The notes beneath the pieces were generated by a model, which worked only from the letters and a program-made list of their open reading frames with translations, had not been told where the DNA came from and ran no database searches. Source: Deltaproteobacteria bacterium UBA2221 (lineage in GTDB: Bacteria > Desulfobacterota > Syntrophorhabdia > Syntrophorhabdales > WCHB1-27). Taken from it: a DNA stretch of 57,942 nucleotides. Made by a program: the position numbers and the translations under genes. Of this stretch, positions 9,007-17,098 are shown piece after piece (the stretch's first letter is position 1; every line of letters starts with the position of its first letter). The stretch is from assembly GCA_002328485.1 (NCBI GenBank), contig DCUF01000032.1:1651-59592 (forward strand), written 5' to 3'.

Positions 9007-9080
9007 GTGAGGAGTCAGGAGTCAGGTGAGAAGGCGTCTTCCTGGCTTTTACTCCTCACTTCTTACCCCTCACTCCTCAC
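9007..9080 (+). repeat. Palindromic element built of 7-bp degenerate tandem units (copy 2)
   Basis: The left arm (from 9007) reads GTGAGGAG then TCAGGAG, TCAGGTG. The right arm on the minus strand reads GTGAGGAG, TGAGGGG, TAAGAAG, TGAGGAG. The element lies between two convergent genes, may act as a bidirectional terminator, and its right arm supplies the last codons and stop of the minus-strand ABC ATPase gene. Confidence 0.6.
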
Positions 9081-9903
9081 AAGATTCTTTATGATTATGT
9101 CGATGAAACAGATAGTGGGAATGCACATGCCGATGGACTGACGATCCGTGGTAATGCACGTGTTCGTGGATGAGGTTGACGCGAAGAAGCAACTCCTCAT
9201 CACCAATGATCTCTTCCGCAGAACCCGTTTTTTCCACCCTATGCTGTTCAGAGAGGACGACAACCCGACACCCCAATTCGCCAATGAGCGAAAGATCGTG
9301 GGTCGCTACGATGATGGTCTTCCCGGCCTCGGAGAGGGCGACCATCAGCTCAACGAGAAGGGAATAGCTTCTGGGATCCAAGCCGTTGCCCGGTTCATCC
9401 AGAAGCAGGATGTCTGGATTCATTGTTAACACAGCTCCAAGGGCCACCCTTTTCTTCTCTCCGCCGGAGAGCATGTAGGATGGCCGATCCTTCAGGTTCT
9501 CCATCTGGAGCATGGCCATGATTTCCAAAACTCGGGCCGTAGATTCTTCTTGAGTGAGGCCCAGTTGGAGAGGTCCGAAGAGGAGTTCGTCGAAAACCGT
9601 TGGGCAGAAAAGTTGAACATCGGGATCCTGGAAAAGATAGCCCATGCGTTGACGGAAGAAGTGAACAAAGGCCTTTTCCTTGAGCCTTTTTTCGGTCGCC
9701 TGTTGTCCCTCCAAATATACTTCGCCTGACTGGGGGAATATGAGAGCGTTCATGATGTGAAGAAGTGTGGACTTTCCACAGCCGTTGGAACCTATCACAG
9801 CCAGTCTTTCCCCTCTCTGAACGGATAAACTCACGTTGTCGAGGGCGGGGATCATATTGTGATACCTGTAGGTTATGTTTTCCAACCGCAAGATATCGGC
9901 CAT
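9070..9903 (-). CDS. ECF/CbiO-type ABC transporter ATPase with His-rich tail (probable Co/Ni uptake)
   Basis: This 277-residue ABC ATPase has Walker A GSNGCGKST, a Q-loop at GYLFQDPDVQLF, the signature LSGGEKKR and Walker B ILLLDEPGNGLD, all typical of EcfA/CbiO. The last ~32 residues hold 11 histidines in about 26 positions, a metal-binding-like tail. Together with the next gene it forms the energising module of an energy-coupling-factor importer. Cobalt or nickel as substrate is inference from the His tail and from the corrinoid chemistry elsewhere in the window; no CbiM/CbiN or other S-component is adjacent. A ribosome-binding site (GAGGGGAGG) precedes the ATG. The final codons and stop lie inside the palindromic element at 9007-9080. 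Confidence 0.88.
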   Translation of the reverse strand: MADILRLENITYRYHNMIPALDNVSLSVQRGERLAVIGSNGCGKSTLLHIMNALIFPQSGEVYLEGQQATEKRLKEKAFVHFFRQRMGYLFQDPDVQLFCPTVFDELLFGPLQLGLTQEESTARVLEIMAMLQMENLKDRPSYMLSGGEKKRVALGAVLTMNPDILLLDEPGNGLDPRSYSLLVELMVALSEAGKTIIVATHDLSLIGELGCRVVVLSEQHRVEKTGSAEEIIGDEELLLRVNLIHEHVHYHGSSVHRHVHSHYLFHRHNHKESCEE

Positions 9904-9928
9904 TCCGATTTTGTTGCCTCCCCTCAGG

Positions 9929-10795
9929 CTAAAGCAGGATGACGATGAACCAGAGAGCCAAAAGGGCTGATCCGGCTATCCAGTTGAGACGGCTCAGAGG
10001 GGCGGATTCCGTGAGTCGTACTTCTCCGGTGAACCCGCGGCTCAGCATTCCCCCAAATACATCTTCACATGTACGGTGAGTCTTTCGGTAGATATAGGCC
10101 ATCCGGTCCGTTGCCCATGTACGGGCGCCAGCGCTGGTGAAAGACGACATGAGTCTGCTTTTCATGGATAGATGCATTTCTTCAAGAGAACAGGCGAGGA
10201 TGAAAACATATTTGTGAAAGAGGGTGATGATCAAAATCACCACCGATGGTAGATGAAACAACCTCAGGGCCTTGATCAGGTCGGGGAATGGGGTGGTATA
10301 GAGGACAAGCGTGCAGAGGGTGAGGGAATTGACGACCCTCAGAGACAACAGGGCGACCAGTTGCAAACCTTCTCTTGTGAACCCGATGGTCCTGGGAATG
10401 TGGTAAAAGAGCAGATCGTGACTACCCGTGAGCGTAACCAGAGGAAAGACGACCGTGCCGGGGACTATAACGTTGCACGCAGAAGGAAAGCTCACCAATA
10501 CCCCAAATACGAACCCGAGAGCTATGGTTCGGGAATATACGGCCACAAGGGGTAGCCTCGAAAGCAGACTGAAGCCCAAGAGCATCACCATAACCACAAT
10601 TTCCGAGAAAAGATCCCTCTTTAAACTTATCGCAACGGCGAAAAAGATGAGGAAAAGAAGCTTTAGACGTGGATCGAAGCACTGAAACAAACCTTTTTTT
10701 GAGCTGAGATCCCACTGCACGTAGGTGTCTTTAAGGAGACGGGATACCGCCAGCAAACCTCTGTCCAGGAACGCAAGCCGACTGTGTCCTGCCAT
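9929..10795 (-). CDS. ECF/CbiQ-type transporter transmembrane protein (EcfT)
   Basis: This 288-residue protein has five or so hydrophobic segments and the CbiQ-type coupling region: the first segment follows FDPRLKLLFLIFF, and a cytoplasmic helix shows Met/Ser/Arg-rich motifs (MKSRLMSSF, FGGMLSRGF), matching the conserved A-R-G-type signatures that grip the ATPases. It ends 25 bases before the ATPase gene and is surely co-transcribed with it. The start is uncertain: ATG at 10795 gives the family-like MAGHSRLAFLDRGLLAVSR, whereas GTG at 10861 adds 22 residues; neither has a good ribosome-binding site. It forms the membrane half of the importer. Confidence 0.82.
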   Translation of the reverse strand: MAGHSRLAFLDRGLLAVSRLLKDTYVQWDLSSKKGLFQCFDPRLKLLFLIFFAVAISLKRDLFSEIVVMVMLLGFSLLSRLPLVAVYSRTIALGFVFGVLVSFPSACNVIVPGTVVFPLVTLTGSHDLLFYHIPRTIGFTREGLQLVALLSLRVVNSLTLCTLVLYTTPFPDLIKALRLFHLPSVVILIITLFHKYVFILACSLEEMHLSMKSRLMSSFTSAGARTWATDRMAYIYRKTHRTCEDVFGGMLSRGFTGEVRLTESAPLSRLNWIAGSALLALWFIVILL

Positions 10796-11169
10796 GGCAC
10801 GTCTGTGTCGGTAGCGTTGGTCACCGCTCTGCAACAAAAATGGAGGGATACTGTTTTTCACGGTTCACACACGGTTTGGCCACAATATGGGCAAAGCAGG
10901 ATAACCAGACACGGCCCCGCTGAAACCGTTAGGGCCAGTAGCGATTACACCACCATCGAGAAAAAAGCTTTGACACGGCCCATGAGAAACTGGCTATCCT
11001 AAACCCCCTGCTCCCCCTCAAATGCGGGGCCAACCTCCCTCCGGACGGCGATATTGACTACCCCTTTGGATTCTCGGGAGTGGCCAACCCAGAAAGCGGG
11101 TCATGCATGCTATGAATCCCGATTTTACGCCAGGCGTCCTCCTTGCCTCAGGGATCGGCGCTTTTTTGC

Positions 11170-11228
11170 AAAAAAAAGCCACGGGGCAACGAATCCGTCC
11201 TCCAGGTCGGTTTTCTTGCCTTCGTGGC
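11170..11228 (-). ncRNA. Candidate ~59-nt small RNA (or 5' attenuator of the ECF genes)
   Basis: Reading the minus strand, transcription from the promoter at 11235-11263 should begin at or next to 11228, exactly where a long hairpin starts. GCCACG pairs with CGTGGC and GGCAA with TTGCC; an inner stem CCGACC/GGACGG (one A.A mismatch) carries a TGGA loop. Eight T's follow directly (11170-11177), a textbook terminator. There is no open reading frame. The unit is thus promoter-structured RNA-terminator. Either it is a free sRNA, or it is a leader attenuator for the ECF genes that begin ~375 bases downstream on the same strand. It matches no riboswitch class I know. Confidence 0.55.
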
Positions 11229-11234
11229 ATGCTT

Positions 11235-11263
11235 ATTCTAAGAAAAGCCTTGTGTTATGTCAA
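11235..11263 (-). promoter_or_regulatory. Strong sigma-70 promoter (minus strand) for the candidate sRNA
   Basis: On the minus strand TTGACA (11258-11263) and TAGAAT (11235-11240) are separated by exactly 17 bases. It points away from the str operon. Confidence 0.65.
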
Positions 11264-11516
11264 GCCCGTAATCTGGTTGTCCGGCCCTGGCTTGTCATGC
11301 TCAAGCTTATAAGTTGAACCCCCCGGCGGGCAGTAAGGCAGCAACCTTTACTACGAGCTACCTTTTGGTCGATTTGTGTGCTATAATAGGTCCCTGTCAC
11401 GCAGGCAGTCGAGGAGTTTCTGTATCCATTCCGGTCGGTCTTCTCGCGGCGGCTTCTGAACAGGAAAAAGCAGTTAAAACACAAGGCGAGAGCCGCGTGG
11501 TGTGGATAAAAATTAC

Positions 11517-11545
11517 TTGACAGAAAACCGAAAAATTGATAATAT
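11517..11545 (+). promoter_or_regulatory. Promoter of the str/S10 ribosomal superoperon
   Basis: TTGACA at 11517-11522 and TAATAT at 11540-11545 with a 17-base spacer. An isolated TATAAT at 11382-11387 without a good -35 could be a second, weaker start. Confidence 0.65.
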
Positions 11546-11588
11546 GCCGAAGCTTTTTTCGGACTATTATTGGTAGTCAAGCACGATT

Positions 11589-11616
11589 ATCCCTTAAAAT
11601 AAGGGATTATTTTTTT
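11589..11616 (+). terminator. Attenuator-like hairpin with U-run directly before rpsL
   Basis: ATCCCTTA (11589-11596), loop AAA, then TAAGGGAT (11600-11607), followed by a T-rich run ending in TTTTTT at 11611-11616, immediately before the GGAGGT ribosome-binding site of rpsL. It has terminator form but lies inside the leader, so it may limit read-through into the superoperon. Confidence 0.55.
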
Positions 11617-11626
11617 GGAGGTATGG

Positions 11627-12001
11627 ATGCCTACTATTAACCAACTAGTAAGGCTCGGGAGAGAAGTCGCAAAAAAGAAGAGCGCATCCCCGGCGCTGAC
11701 AAGCTGCCCTCAGAAGAGAGGGGTCTGTGTCAGGGTCTACACGACAACGCCTAAGAAACCGAACTCCGCCTTAAGAAAGGTCGCCCGTGTGCGTCTTACG
11801 AACGGAATGGAGGTCACCACCTATGTGCCGGGCATTGGCCACAACCTCCAGGAACACTCCGTTGTGTTGATTAGAGGAGGAAGGGTAAAAGACCTTCCCG
11901 GCGTGCGATATCATATAATCCGCGGTTCTCTTGACGCCAGTGGCGTACAGAACAGAAAGAAGAGCAGGTCTAAGTACGGAACAAAGAGACCTAAGCAGTA
12001 A
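11627..12001 (+). CDS. rpsL: 30S ribosomal protein S12
   Basis: S12 sits at the decoding centre of the small subunit. The 124-residue sequence opens with MPTINQLVRLGRE and has the conserved loops TTPKKPNSALRKVA and GGRVKDLPGVRYH. The lysines whose substitution gives streptomycin resistance are the wild-type ones. ATG at 11627 is chosen over an ATG four bases upstream because it gives the universal N-terminus. It is the first gene of the superoperon; rpoB/rpoC do not precede it as they do in many relatives. Confidence 0.97.
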   Translation: MPTINQLVRLGREVAKKKSASPALTSCPQKRGVCVRVYTTTPKKPNSALRKVARVRLTNGMEVTTYVPGIGHNLQEHSVVLIRGGRVKDLPGVRYHIIRGSLDASGVQNRKKSRSKYGTKRPKQ

Positions 12002-12012
12002 GGAGGATATCA

Positions 12013-12483
12013 GTGCCCAGAAAAGGAAGAGTGGGGAGAAGGGAGAGGGTTCCTGATCCAAAATACAATGATGTACTGGTGCAGCGCTTTACGAACTGCG
12101 TCATGTGGGATGGTAAGAAAAGCACGGCCCGTCGACTCGTTTACCGGGCCTTCGACCTCATAGAGAAGAAGCTTCACGAAGACCCACTCAAGGTCTTTTT
12201 CAAGGCAATGGACAATGTTAAGCCCGAACTGGAAGTGAAAGCGAGAAGGGTAGGTGGAGCCACCTACCAGGTGCCTGTTGAAGTACGGTACGATCGCAAG
12301 GTCTCGTTGGGTATTAGGTGGATGCTGCGGTACGCCCGTGAGCGGGCAGAGAAGACCATGGTCGAGAGGCTCGCGGGTGAGATCATCGACGCCTTCAACA
12401 ACAGAGGCGGTGCCATAAAGAAACGAGAAGATACCCATAAGATGGCAGAGGCCAACAAGGCGTTTGCTCACTACAGGTGGTAA
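12013..12483 (+). CDS. rpsG: 30S ribosomal protein S7
   Basis: S7 nucleates assembly of the 30S head by binding the 3' domain of 16S rRNA. The 156-residue protein starts at GTG after AAGGAGGATATC (about 12000-12010) and has the usual MPRKGRVGRRERVPDPKY start, the core RVGGATYQVPVEVR and the C-terminal helix ANKAFAHYRW. It lies 11 bases after rpsL in the str operon. Confidence 0.97.
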   Translation: MPRKGRVGRRERVPDPKYNDVLVQRFTNCVMWDGKKSTARRLVYRAFDLIEKKLHEDPLKVFFKAMDNVKPELEVKARRVGGATYQVPVEVRYDRKVSLGIRWMLRYARERAEKTMVERLAGEIIDAFNNRGGAIKKREDTHKMAEANKAFAHYRW

Positions 12484-12493
12484 TAGCTTAGAT

Positions 12494-14575
12494 ATGCAAG
12501 AAATTATTCGAAACGTCGGCATTATGGCTCACATAGATGCTGGCAAGACAACAACGACAGAGAGAATACTCTTCTATAGCGGTGTCAATAACCGCATTGG
12601 TGAGGTTGATGAAGGTACGTCAACCATGGACTGGATGGAAGAGGAAAAAGAGCGTGGAATTACGATAACCGCCGCGGCAACCACCTGCTTTTGGAGCGGG
12701 CACCGCATCAACATCATCGATACCCCTGGTCACATAGACTTTACCGTGGAAGTGGGACGCTCTTTGAGGGTCCTGGATGGGGCAGTTGCCCTTTTCTCGG
12801 CAGTCGAAGGTGTTGAGCCTCAATCAGAGACGGTCTGGAGGCAGGCTGACCGTTATAACGTTCCTCGAATTGCGTTCGTCAATAAGATGGACCGATCCGG
12901 GGCCGACCTGTTCAAGTGCGTTGGCATGATCCGGGGCATCCTCAAGGCCAACCCGGTTGTTCTGCAGCTTCCGATCTTCCGGGAAGGGGAATTTACGGGC
13001 TCCATTGATCTCATCACGGAAAAGGCTGTTATTTACGATAAGGATCGAGCTGGATACGAATATTCCTCGACCGATATCCCCGACGACATGAAGGCTGAGG
13101 CACACCTGAGGAGGGACGAGCTATTCGAGAAGCTCTCCGAGGTTGACGACGATGTGATGGATGCCTATCTTCACGGCAGAGAGATCGGAGAGAGCGCGAT
13201 CCACCGAGCCATCCGAAAGGGGACACTGGAAGGGCAGATACTTCCCGTTCTCTGCGGAACGGCCTTCAAGAACAAAGGCATTCAGGCGCTGCTTGATGCG
13301 ATCGTTAACTATCTACCTTCTCCCCTAGACATATCTCCTCATCTTTATTGGACTGAGGACGGCGAAGAGGGGCATCTGAAGGGGCTCCCTGAAGAACCGT
13401 TCAGCGGACTGGTGTTCAAGATTATGAATGACCCCTTCGTGGGGCAACTGGCGTATCTTCGGGTCTACTCAGGAAAGCTGAATAAAGGTGAAACGGTCCT
13501 GAACAGTACCAAGGGAAAGAGTGAGCGCATCGGAAGGATACTGCGGCTTCATGCAAACAAGCGAGAGGAGACAAAGTCGGTCCAAGCCGGCGATATCTGC
13601 GCAGTTTCCGGCCTAAAGACCATATCAACCGGAAATACCCTTACTCACCCAGACCATCACGTGCTTTTTGAAACCATCGAGGTTCCTGTTCCCGTCGTAT
13701 CGATTGCAGTGACGCCGAAAAAGAAAGACGATCTCAAGAAGATGTGGTTCGTCTTTAATCAATACACCCTGGAAGATCCCTCTCTAACCGTGAAAATGGA
13801 TACTGAGACGAATGAAGTCATCCTGTCAGGTATGGGAGAGTTGCATCTGGACATCGTGATGGATCGCGTGAAACGGGAGCATAACCTGGAGATGACCTAT
13901 TCGGCGCCGCAGGTTGCGTATAGAGAGACCATCACCAAAAAGGCCACGGCCGTCGGCAAGTATATCAAACAGTCGGGCGGCAAAGGTCAGTACGGACACG
14001 TGGTGCTCGATATCACACCCCTGGAAGGCAAGGAATTTGAGTTTGAGAATAAGACCGTCGGTGGCGTGATCCCCCGGGAATTTATGCCGAGTATAGAAAA
14101 AGGCATCATAGAGGCCTTGGAGAAAGGCGTGCTTCTCGGCTTTCCCATGATAAATGTGAAGGTGGATCTTCTCGACGGATCCTACCATGAAGTCGACTCA
14201 TCAGAGATGGCCTTTAAGGTTGCAGCCTCCATCGGGATAAAGGAAGCGGCCCGAAAGGGTAACCCTGTCATCCTTGAGCCGGTCATGAAGGTGGACCTCA
14301 ATGTCCCACCGGATACCGTTGGATCGGTTATTGGGGATATCACCGCCCGAAGAGGGAGAATCGCCGACATTGACGAGAGGAATGAACTAAAGTATATCTC
14401 AGCTTATCTGCCGCTGGGTGAGATGTTCGGCTATACTACCCGGCTTCGTTCCATGACCCAGGGAAGGGGTTATTTCACCATGGAGTTTTTCCACTATGCC
14501 CCTACGCCGGCGTACATTCATGAGAATCTGCTGAAGAATAGAGAAAAAACAGTTACGGAGGCTCTCTATGGCTAA
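12494..14575 (+). CDS. fusA: Translation elongation factor G
   Basis: EF-G is the GTPase that drives ribosomal translocation and recycling. The 693-residue protein has the P-loop AHIDAGKTTTTE, switch I with RGITITAAATTC, DTPGHIDF (G3) and NKMDRSGAD (G4), followed by domains II-V with the usual PSIEKGIIEAL and SMTQGRGYF motifs. ATG at 12494 gives the normal MQEIIRNVGIMAHID start; an in-frame codon at 12464 lies inside rpsG. The stop overlaps the start of tuf by 8 bases, an unusually tight junction. Confidence 0.97.
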   Translation: MQEIIRNVGIMAHIDAGKTTTTERILFYSGVNNRIGEVDEGTSTMDWMEEEKERGITITAAATTCFWSGHRINIIDTPGHIDFTVEVGRSLRVLDGAVALFSAVEGVEPQSETVWRQADRYNVPRIAFVNKMDRSGADLFKCVGMIRGILKANPVVLQLPIFREGEFTGSIDLITEKAVIYDKDRAGYEYSSTDIPDDMKAEAHLRRDELFEKLSEVDDDVMDAYLHGREIGESAIHRAIRKGTLEGQILPVLCGTAFKNKGIQALLDAIVNYLPSPLDISPHLYWTEDGEEGHLKGLPEEPFSGLVFKIMNDPFVGQLAYLRVYSGKLNKGETVLNSTKGKSERIGRILRLHANKREETKSVQAGDICAVSGLKTISTGNTLTHPDHHVLFETIEVPVPVVSIAVTPKKKDDLKKMWFVFNQYTLEDPSLTVKMDTETNEVILSGMGELHLDIVMDRVKREHNLEMTYSAPQVAYRETITKKATAVGKYIKQSGGKGQYGHVVLDITPLEGKEFEFENKTVGGVIPREFMPSIEKGIIEALEKGVLLGFPMINVKVDLLDGSYHEVDSSEMAFKVAASIGIKEAARKGNPVILEPVMKVDLNVPPDTVGSVIGDITARRGRIADIDERNELKYISAYLPLGEMFGYTTRLRSMTQGRGYFTMEFFHYAPTPAYIHENLLKNREKTVTEALYG

Positions 14576-15767
14576 GAAAAAATTTGAAAGGACGAAACCC
14601 CACGTCAATATCGGCACCATTGGCCACATTGACCACGGGAAGACGACCCTCACCAGTGCCATTACCCGGTGTCTCGCCAATAGAGGGCAGGCCCAGTGGA
14701 TCCCCTTTGATCAGATAGACAAGGCCCCCGAGGAAAAGGAAAGGGGTATTACCATCGCAACCGCTCACGTGGAGTACGAGACCGACAAAAGGCACTATGC
14801 CCATGTTGACTGCCCGGGCCACGCTGACTATATAAAGAATATGATCACCGGCGCTGCCCAGATGGACGGTGCCATCCTGGTCGTCGGAGCCAATGACGGC
14901 CCCATGCCGCAGACACGAGAGCATATCCTCCTGGCCCGCCAGGTGGGTGTCCCCTACATCGTAGTCTATCTGAACAAGGTGGACATGGTAGATGACCCTG
15001 AGCTGATCGAGCTGGTCGAACTTGAGCTTCGTGAGCTCTTAACCGCCTATGAGTTCCCCGGAGATGACATCCCGATCATCAAGGGCTCCGCTCTCAAGGC
15101 CTTGGAATGTGGCGACGGCAAGCCCGATTGCCCCCACTGCAAGAGCATTCAGGAACTCTTGGATGCCTGCGACTCTTATATCCCGGAGCCCGCACGTGAT
15201 ACCGACAAACCCTTCCTCATGCCCGTTGAGGATGTCTTCTCCATCTCCGGTCGTGGTACGGTCGTGACCGGCCGTGTGGAAAGAGGTATCATTAAGCCCG
15301 GCGATGATGTAGAGATCGTCGGTTTCGGTCCCACCATGAAGACCGTTGCCACCTCCGTTGAGATGTTCCGGAAGATCCTCGATCAGGGGCAGGCAGGAGA
15401 TAACGTTGGCGTCCTCCTCAGAGGCACCAAGAAAGACGAGGTAGAGCGCGGGAAGGTTCTGGCAAAGCCCGGTTCCATCACCCCTCATACCAAGTTTAAG
15501 GCAGAAGTATACGTCCTCAACAAAGAAGAAGGCGGTCGTCATACCCCATTCTTCCCCGGCTATCGTCCCCAGTTCTACTTCAGAACAACAGACGTAACCG
15601 GAGTCGTCAAGCTGCCCGAAGGGGTGGAGATGGTCATGCCCGGCGACAACGTGACCATCAATGTTGAGCTGGTAACCCCCATCGCCATGGAGAAAGAGTT
15701 GCGCTTCGCTATTCGTGAAGGCGGCAAGACCGTAGGCGCCGGGGTTGTGACAGAGATAGCGGAATAA
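14568..15767 (+). CDS. tuf: Translation elongation factor Tu
   Basis: EF-Tu delivers aminoacyl-tRNA to the ribosome. The 399-residue protein shows GHIDHGKTTL, the effector loop with RGITIATAHVEYE, DCPGHADY and NKVDMVDD, then beta-barrel domains 2 and 3. Between the GTPase domain and domain 2 there is a short insertion rich in cysteine (CGDGKPDCPHC, then a Cys in the following helix) where E. coli EF-Tu has a plain acidic linker. The start codon is inside the fusA 3' end (8-base overlap). Only one tuf copy is seen in the window. Confidence 0.97.
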   Translation: MAKKKFERTKPHVNIGTIGHIDHGKTTLTSAITRCLANRGQAQWIPFDQIDKAPEEKERGITIATAHVEYETDKRHYAHVDCPGHADYIKNMITGAAQMDGAILVVGANDGPMPQTREHILLARQVGVPYIVVYLNKVDMVDDPELIELVELELRELLTAYEFPGDDIPIIKGSALKALECGDGKPDCPHCKSIQELLDACDSYIPEPARDTDKPFLMPVEDVFSISGRGTVVTGRVERGIIKPGDDVEIVGFGPTMKTVATSVEMFRKILDQGQAGDNVGVLLRGTKKDEVERGKVLAKPGSITPHTKFKAEVYVLNKEEGGRHTPFFPGYRPQFYFRTTDVTGVVKLPEGVEMVMPGDNVTINVELVTPIAMEKELRFAIREGGKTVGAGVVTEIAE

Positions 15768-15875
15768 GGTGAGCGTTTCTCGTTTCTTTGAGGGGAAGGC
15801 TCCGACAGCTTTGCTGGTGGAGGGGGCGATGCGAGCCCCAATGATTGAGAGTGGAATAAATAGAGGTTACGGACG

Positions 15876-16181
15876 ATGAGGCAAAGAATCAGGATATGCC
15901 TGAAAGCATTTGATCATAGACTACTTGATGCGTCGGTAAAGGAGATTGTAGAGGCAGCCAAGAAGACGGGTGCCCAGGTAGTAGGGCCTGTTCCCTTGCC
16001 CACGGCGATCCAAAAGTTTACGGTACTTCGGTCACCCCATATCGACAAGAAGTCGAGGGAGCAATTCGAGATTAGGACACATAAGAGGCTGATCGATATC
16101 GTGGAGCCTACGCAGCAGACGGTTGATGCCCTAATGAAGCTCGAGCTTTCGGCGGGCGTCGATGTGGAGATTAAGTCGTAG
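15876..16181 (+). CDS. rpsJ: 30S ribosomal protein S10
   Basis: S10 is a 30S head protein and also a NusE antitermination factor. The 101-residue sequence has RIRICLKAFDHRLLDAS, GPVPLPT and the C-terminal RLIDIVEPTQQTVDALMKLEL. A 108-base spacer separates it from tuf; it contains a small hairpin (CTCC-CAGC / GCTG-GGAG, around 15799-15821) that could be a leader structure. Nine bases after the stop comes rplD, not rplC as in nearly all bacteria. Confidence 0.96.
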   Translation: MRQRIRICLKAFDHRLLDASVKEIVEAAKKTGAQVVGPVPLPTAIQKFTVLRSPHIDKKSREQFEIRTHKRLIDIVEPTQQTVDALMKLELSAGVDVEIKS

Positions 16182-16190
16182 GGGTGTTTC

Positions 16191-16814
16191 ATGGCTAAAG
16201 CAGACGTGGTTAATATAAAGGGTGAGAAGGTAGGAGAAGTCGAGCTGAACGACGAGATCTGGGGAACCGAGGTTAAACCCCATCTCATGCATGACGTCGT
16301 TGTTATGCAACTTGCTAATAGGCGCAGGGGCACAGCGTCCAGCAAGACCCGGGGCGACGTATCCGGTGGCGGGCAAAAACCGTGGAGGCAGAAGGGTACC
16401 GGTCGCGCACGGGCTGGGAGCTCAACATCCCCGTTGTGGCCGGGAGGCGGTGTTGCCCACGGCCCTAAACCGAGGGAATATAAGGTGTCGGTACCCAAAA
16501 AGGTCAGAAGGAGCGCCTTGCGGTCAGCCTTGACGACGCGATACCAGGAATCGAATGTCAAGATTCTCGACAAGCTGGTCCTGGAAGGGATTAGCACCAA
16601 GGCGTTCTTTGGGGTCGTAAAAGGACTGAGCCTCACGAAGCCCCTTGTGGTCGTCGATGGCAGGGATGAAGTGTTGGAAAAGTCTGCGCGCAATATCCCT
16701 TACGTAAAGGTGCTGAGGGTCGAGGGGCTGAATGTGTACGACGTTATCAGACACGAGCAGTTCGTGGTTACCCTTGATGCGGTGAAGCGTATAGAAGAGG
16801 CATTATTACCATGA
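16191..16814 (+). CDS. rplD: 50S ribosomal protein L4
   Basis: L4 lines the exit tunnel and in some bacteria represses its own operon. The 207-residue protein has the long basic tunnel loop with RRGTASSKTRGDVSGGGQ and KPWRQKGTGRARAGSSTSP, flanked by the globular alpha/beta domain. Its start follows rpsJ by nine bases, so the expected rplC is absent. The stop overlaps rplW (ATGA). Confidence 0.96.
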   Translation: MAKADVVNIKGEKVGEVELNDEIWGTEVKPHLMHDVVVMQLANRRRGTASSKTRGDVSGGGQKPWRQKGTGRARAGSSTSPLWPGGGVAHGPKPREYKVSVPKKVRRSALRSALTTRYQESNVKILDKLVLEGISTKAFFGVVKGLSLTKPLVVVDGRDEVLEKSARNIPYVKVLRVEGLNVYDVIRHEQFVVTLDAVKRIEEALLP

Positions 16815-17098
16815 ATGAGTACGATATCATCATACGACCGATTGTGACCGAAAAAAGCACCCTCATGAAGGAGACCAGCAATCAGTATGCGTTTGAGGTA
16901 GCACGGGACGCCAACAAAATAGAGATTGCAAAGGCAGTTGAGCAGCTTTTTAAGGTGAAGGTCCTGGCGGTGCGCGTTGTGAACATGGAAGGGAAGAAGC
17001 GCAGGGTCGGTAGGTTCGCCGGGAAGAGGCCAGATTGGCGCAAGGCCATTGTGAAGGTGAGTCCCAAGGACAAAATTTCTTTCTTTGAAGGTGCGTAA
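16811..17098 (+). CDS. rplW: 50S ribosomal protein L23
   Basis: L23 lies at the tunnel exit and is the docking site for trigger factor and SRP. The 95-residue protein begins MNEYDIIIRPIVTEKST and carries the usual basic extended loop KKRRVGRFAGKRPDW and end VSPKDKISFFEGA. It overlaps rplD by 4 bases and rplB by 1 base. Confidence 0.96.
   Translation: MNEYDIIIRPIVTEKSTLMKETSNQYAFEVARDANKIEIAKAVEQLFKVKVLAVRVVNMEGKKRRVGRFAGKRPDWRKAIVKVSPKDKISFFEGA

Noticed and set aside
10862..11600. Cobalamin or NiCo riboswitch upstream of the ECF genes
   Set aside because: I looked on the minus strand for the B12 box and for the conserved GCCACTG-type element and found neither; only the compact hairpin with terminator is present.
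15768..15875. Terminator between tuf and rpsJ
   Set aside because: Small stems exist but none is followed by a T-run; the two gene groups are probably one transcript.
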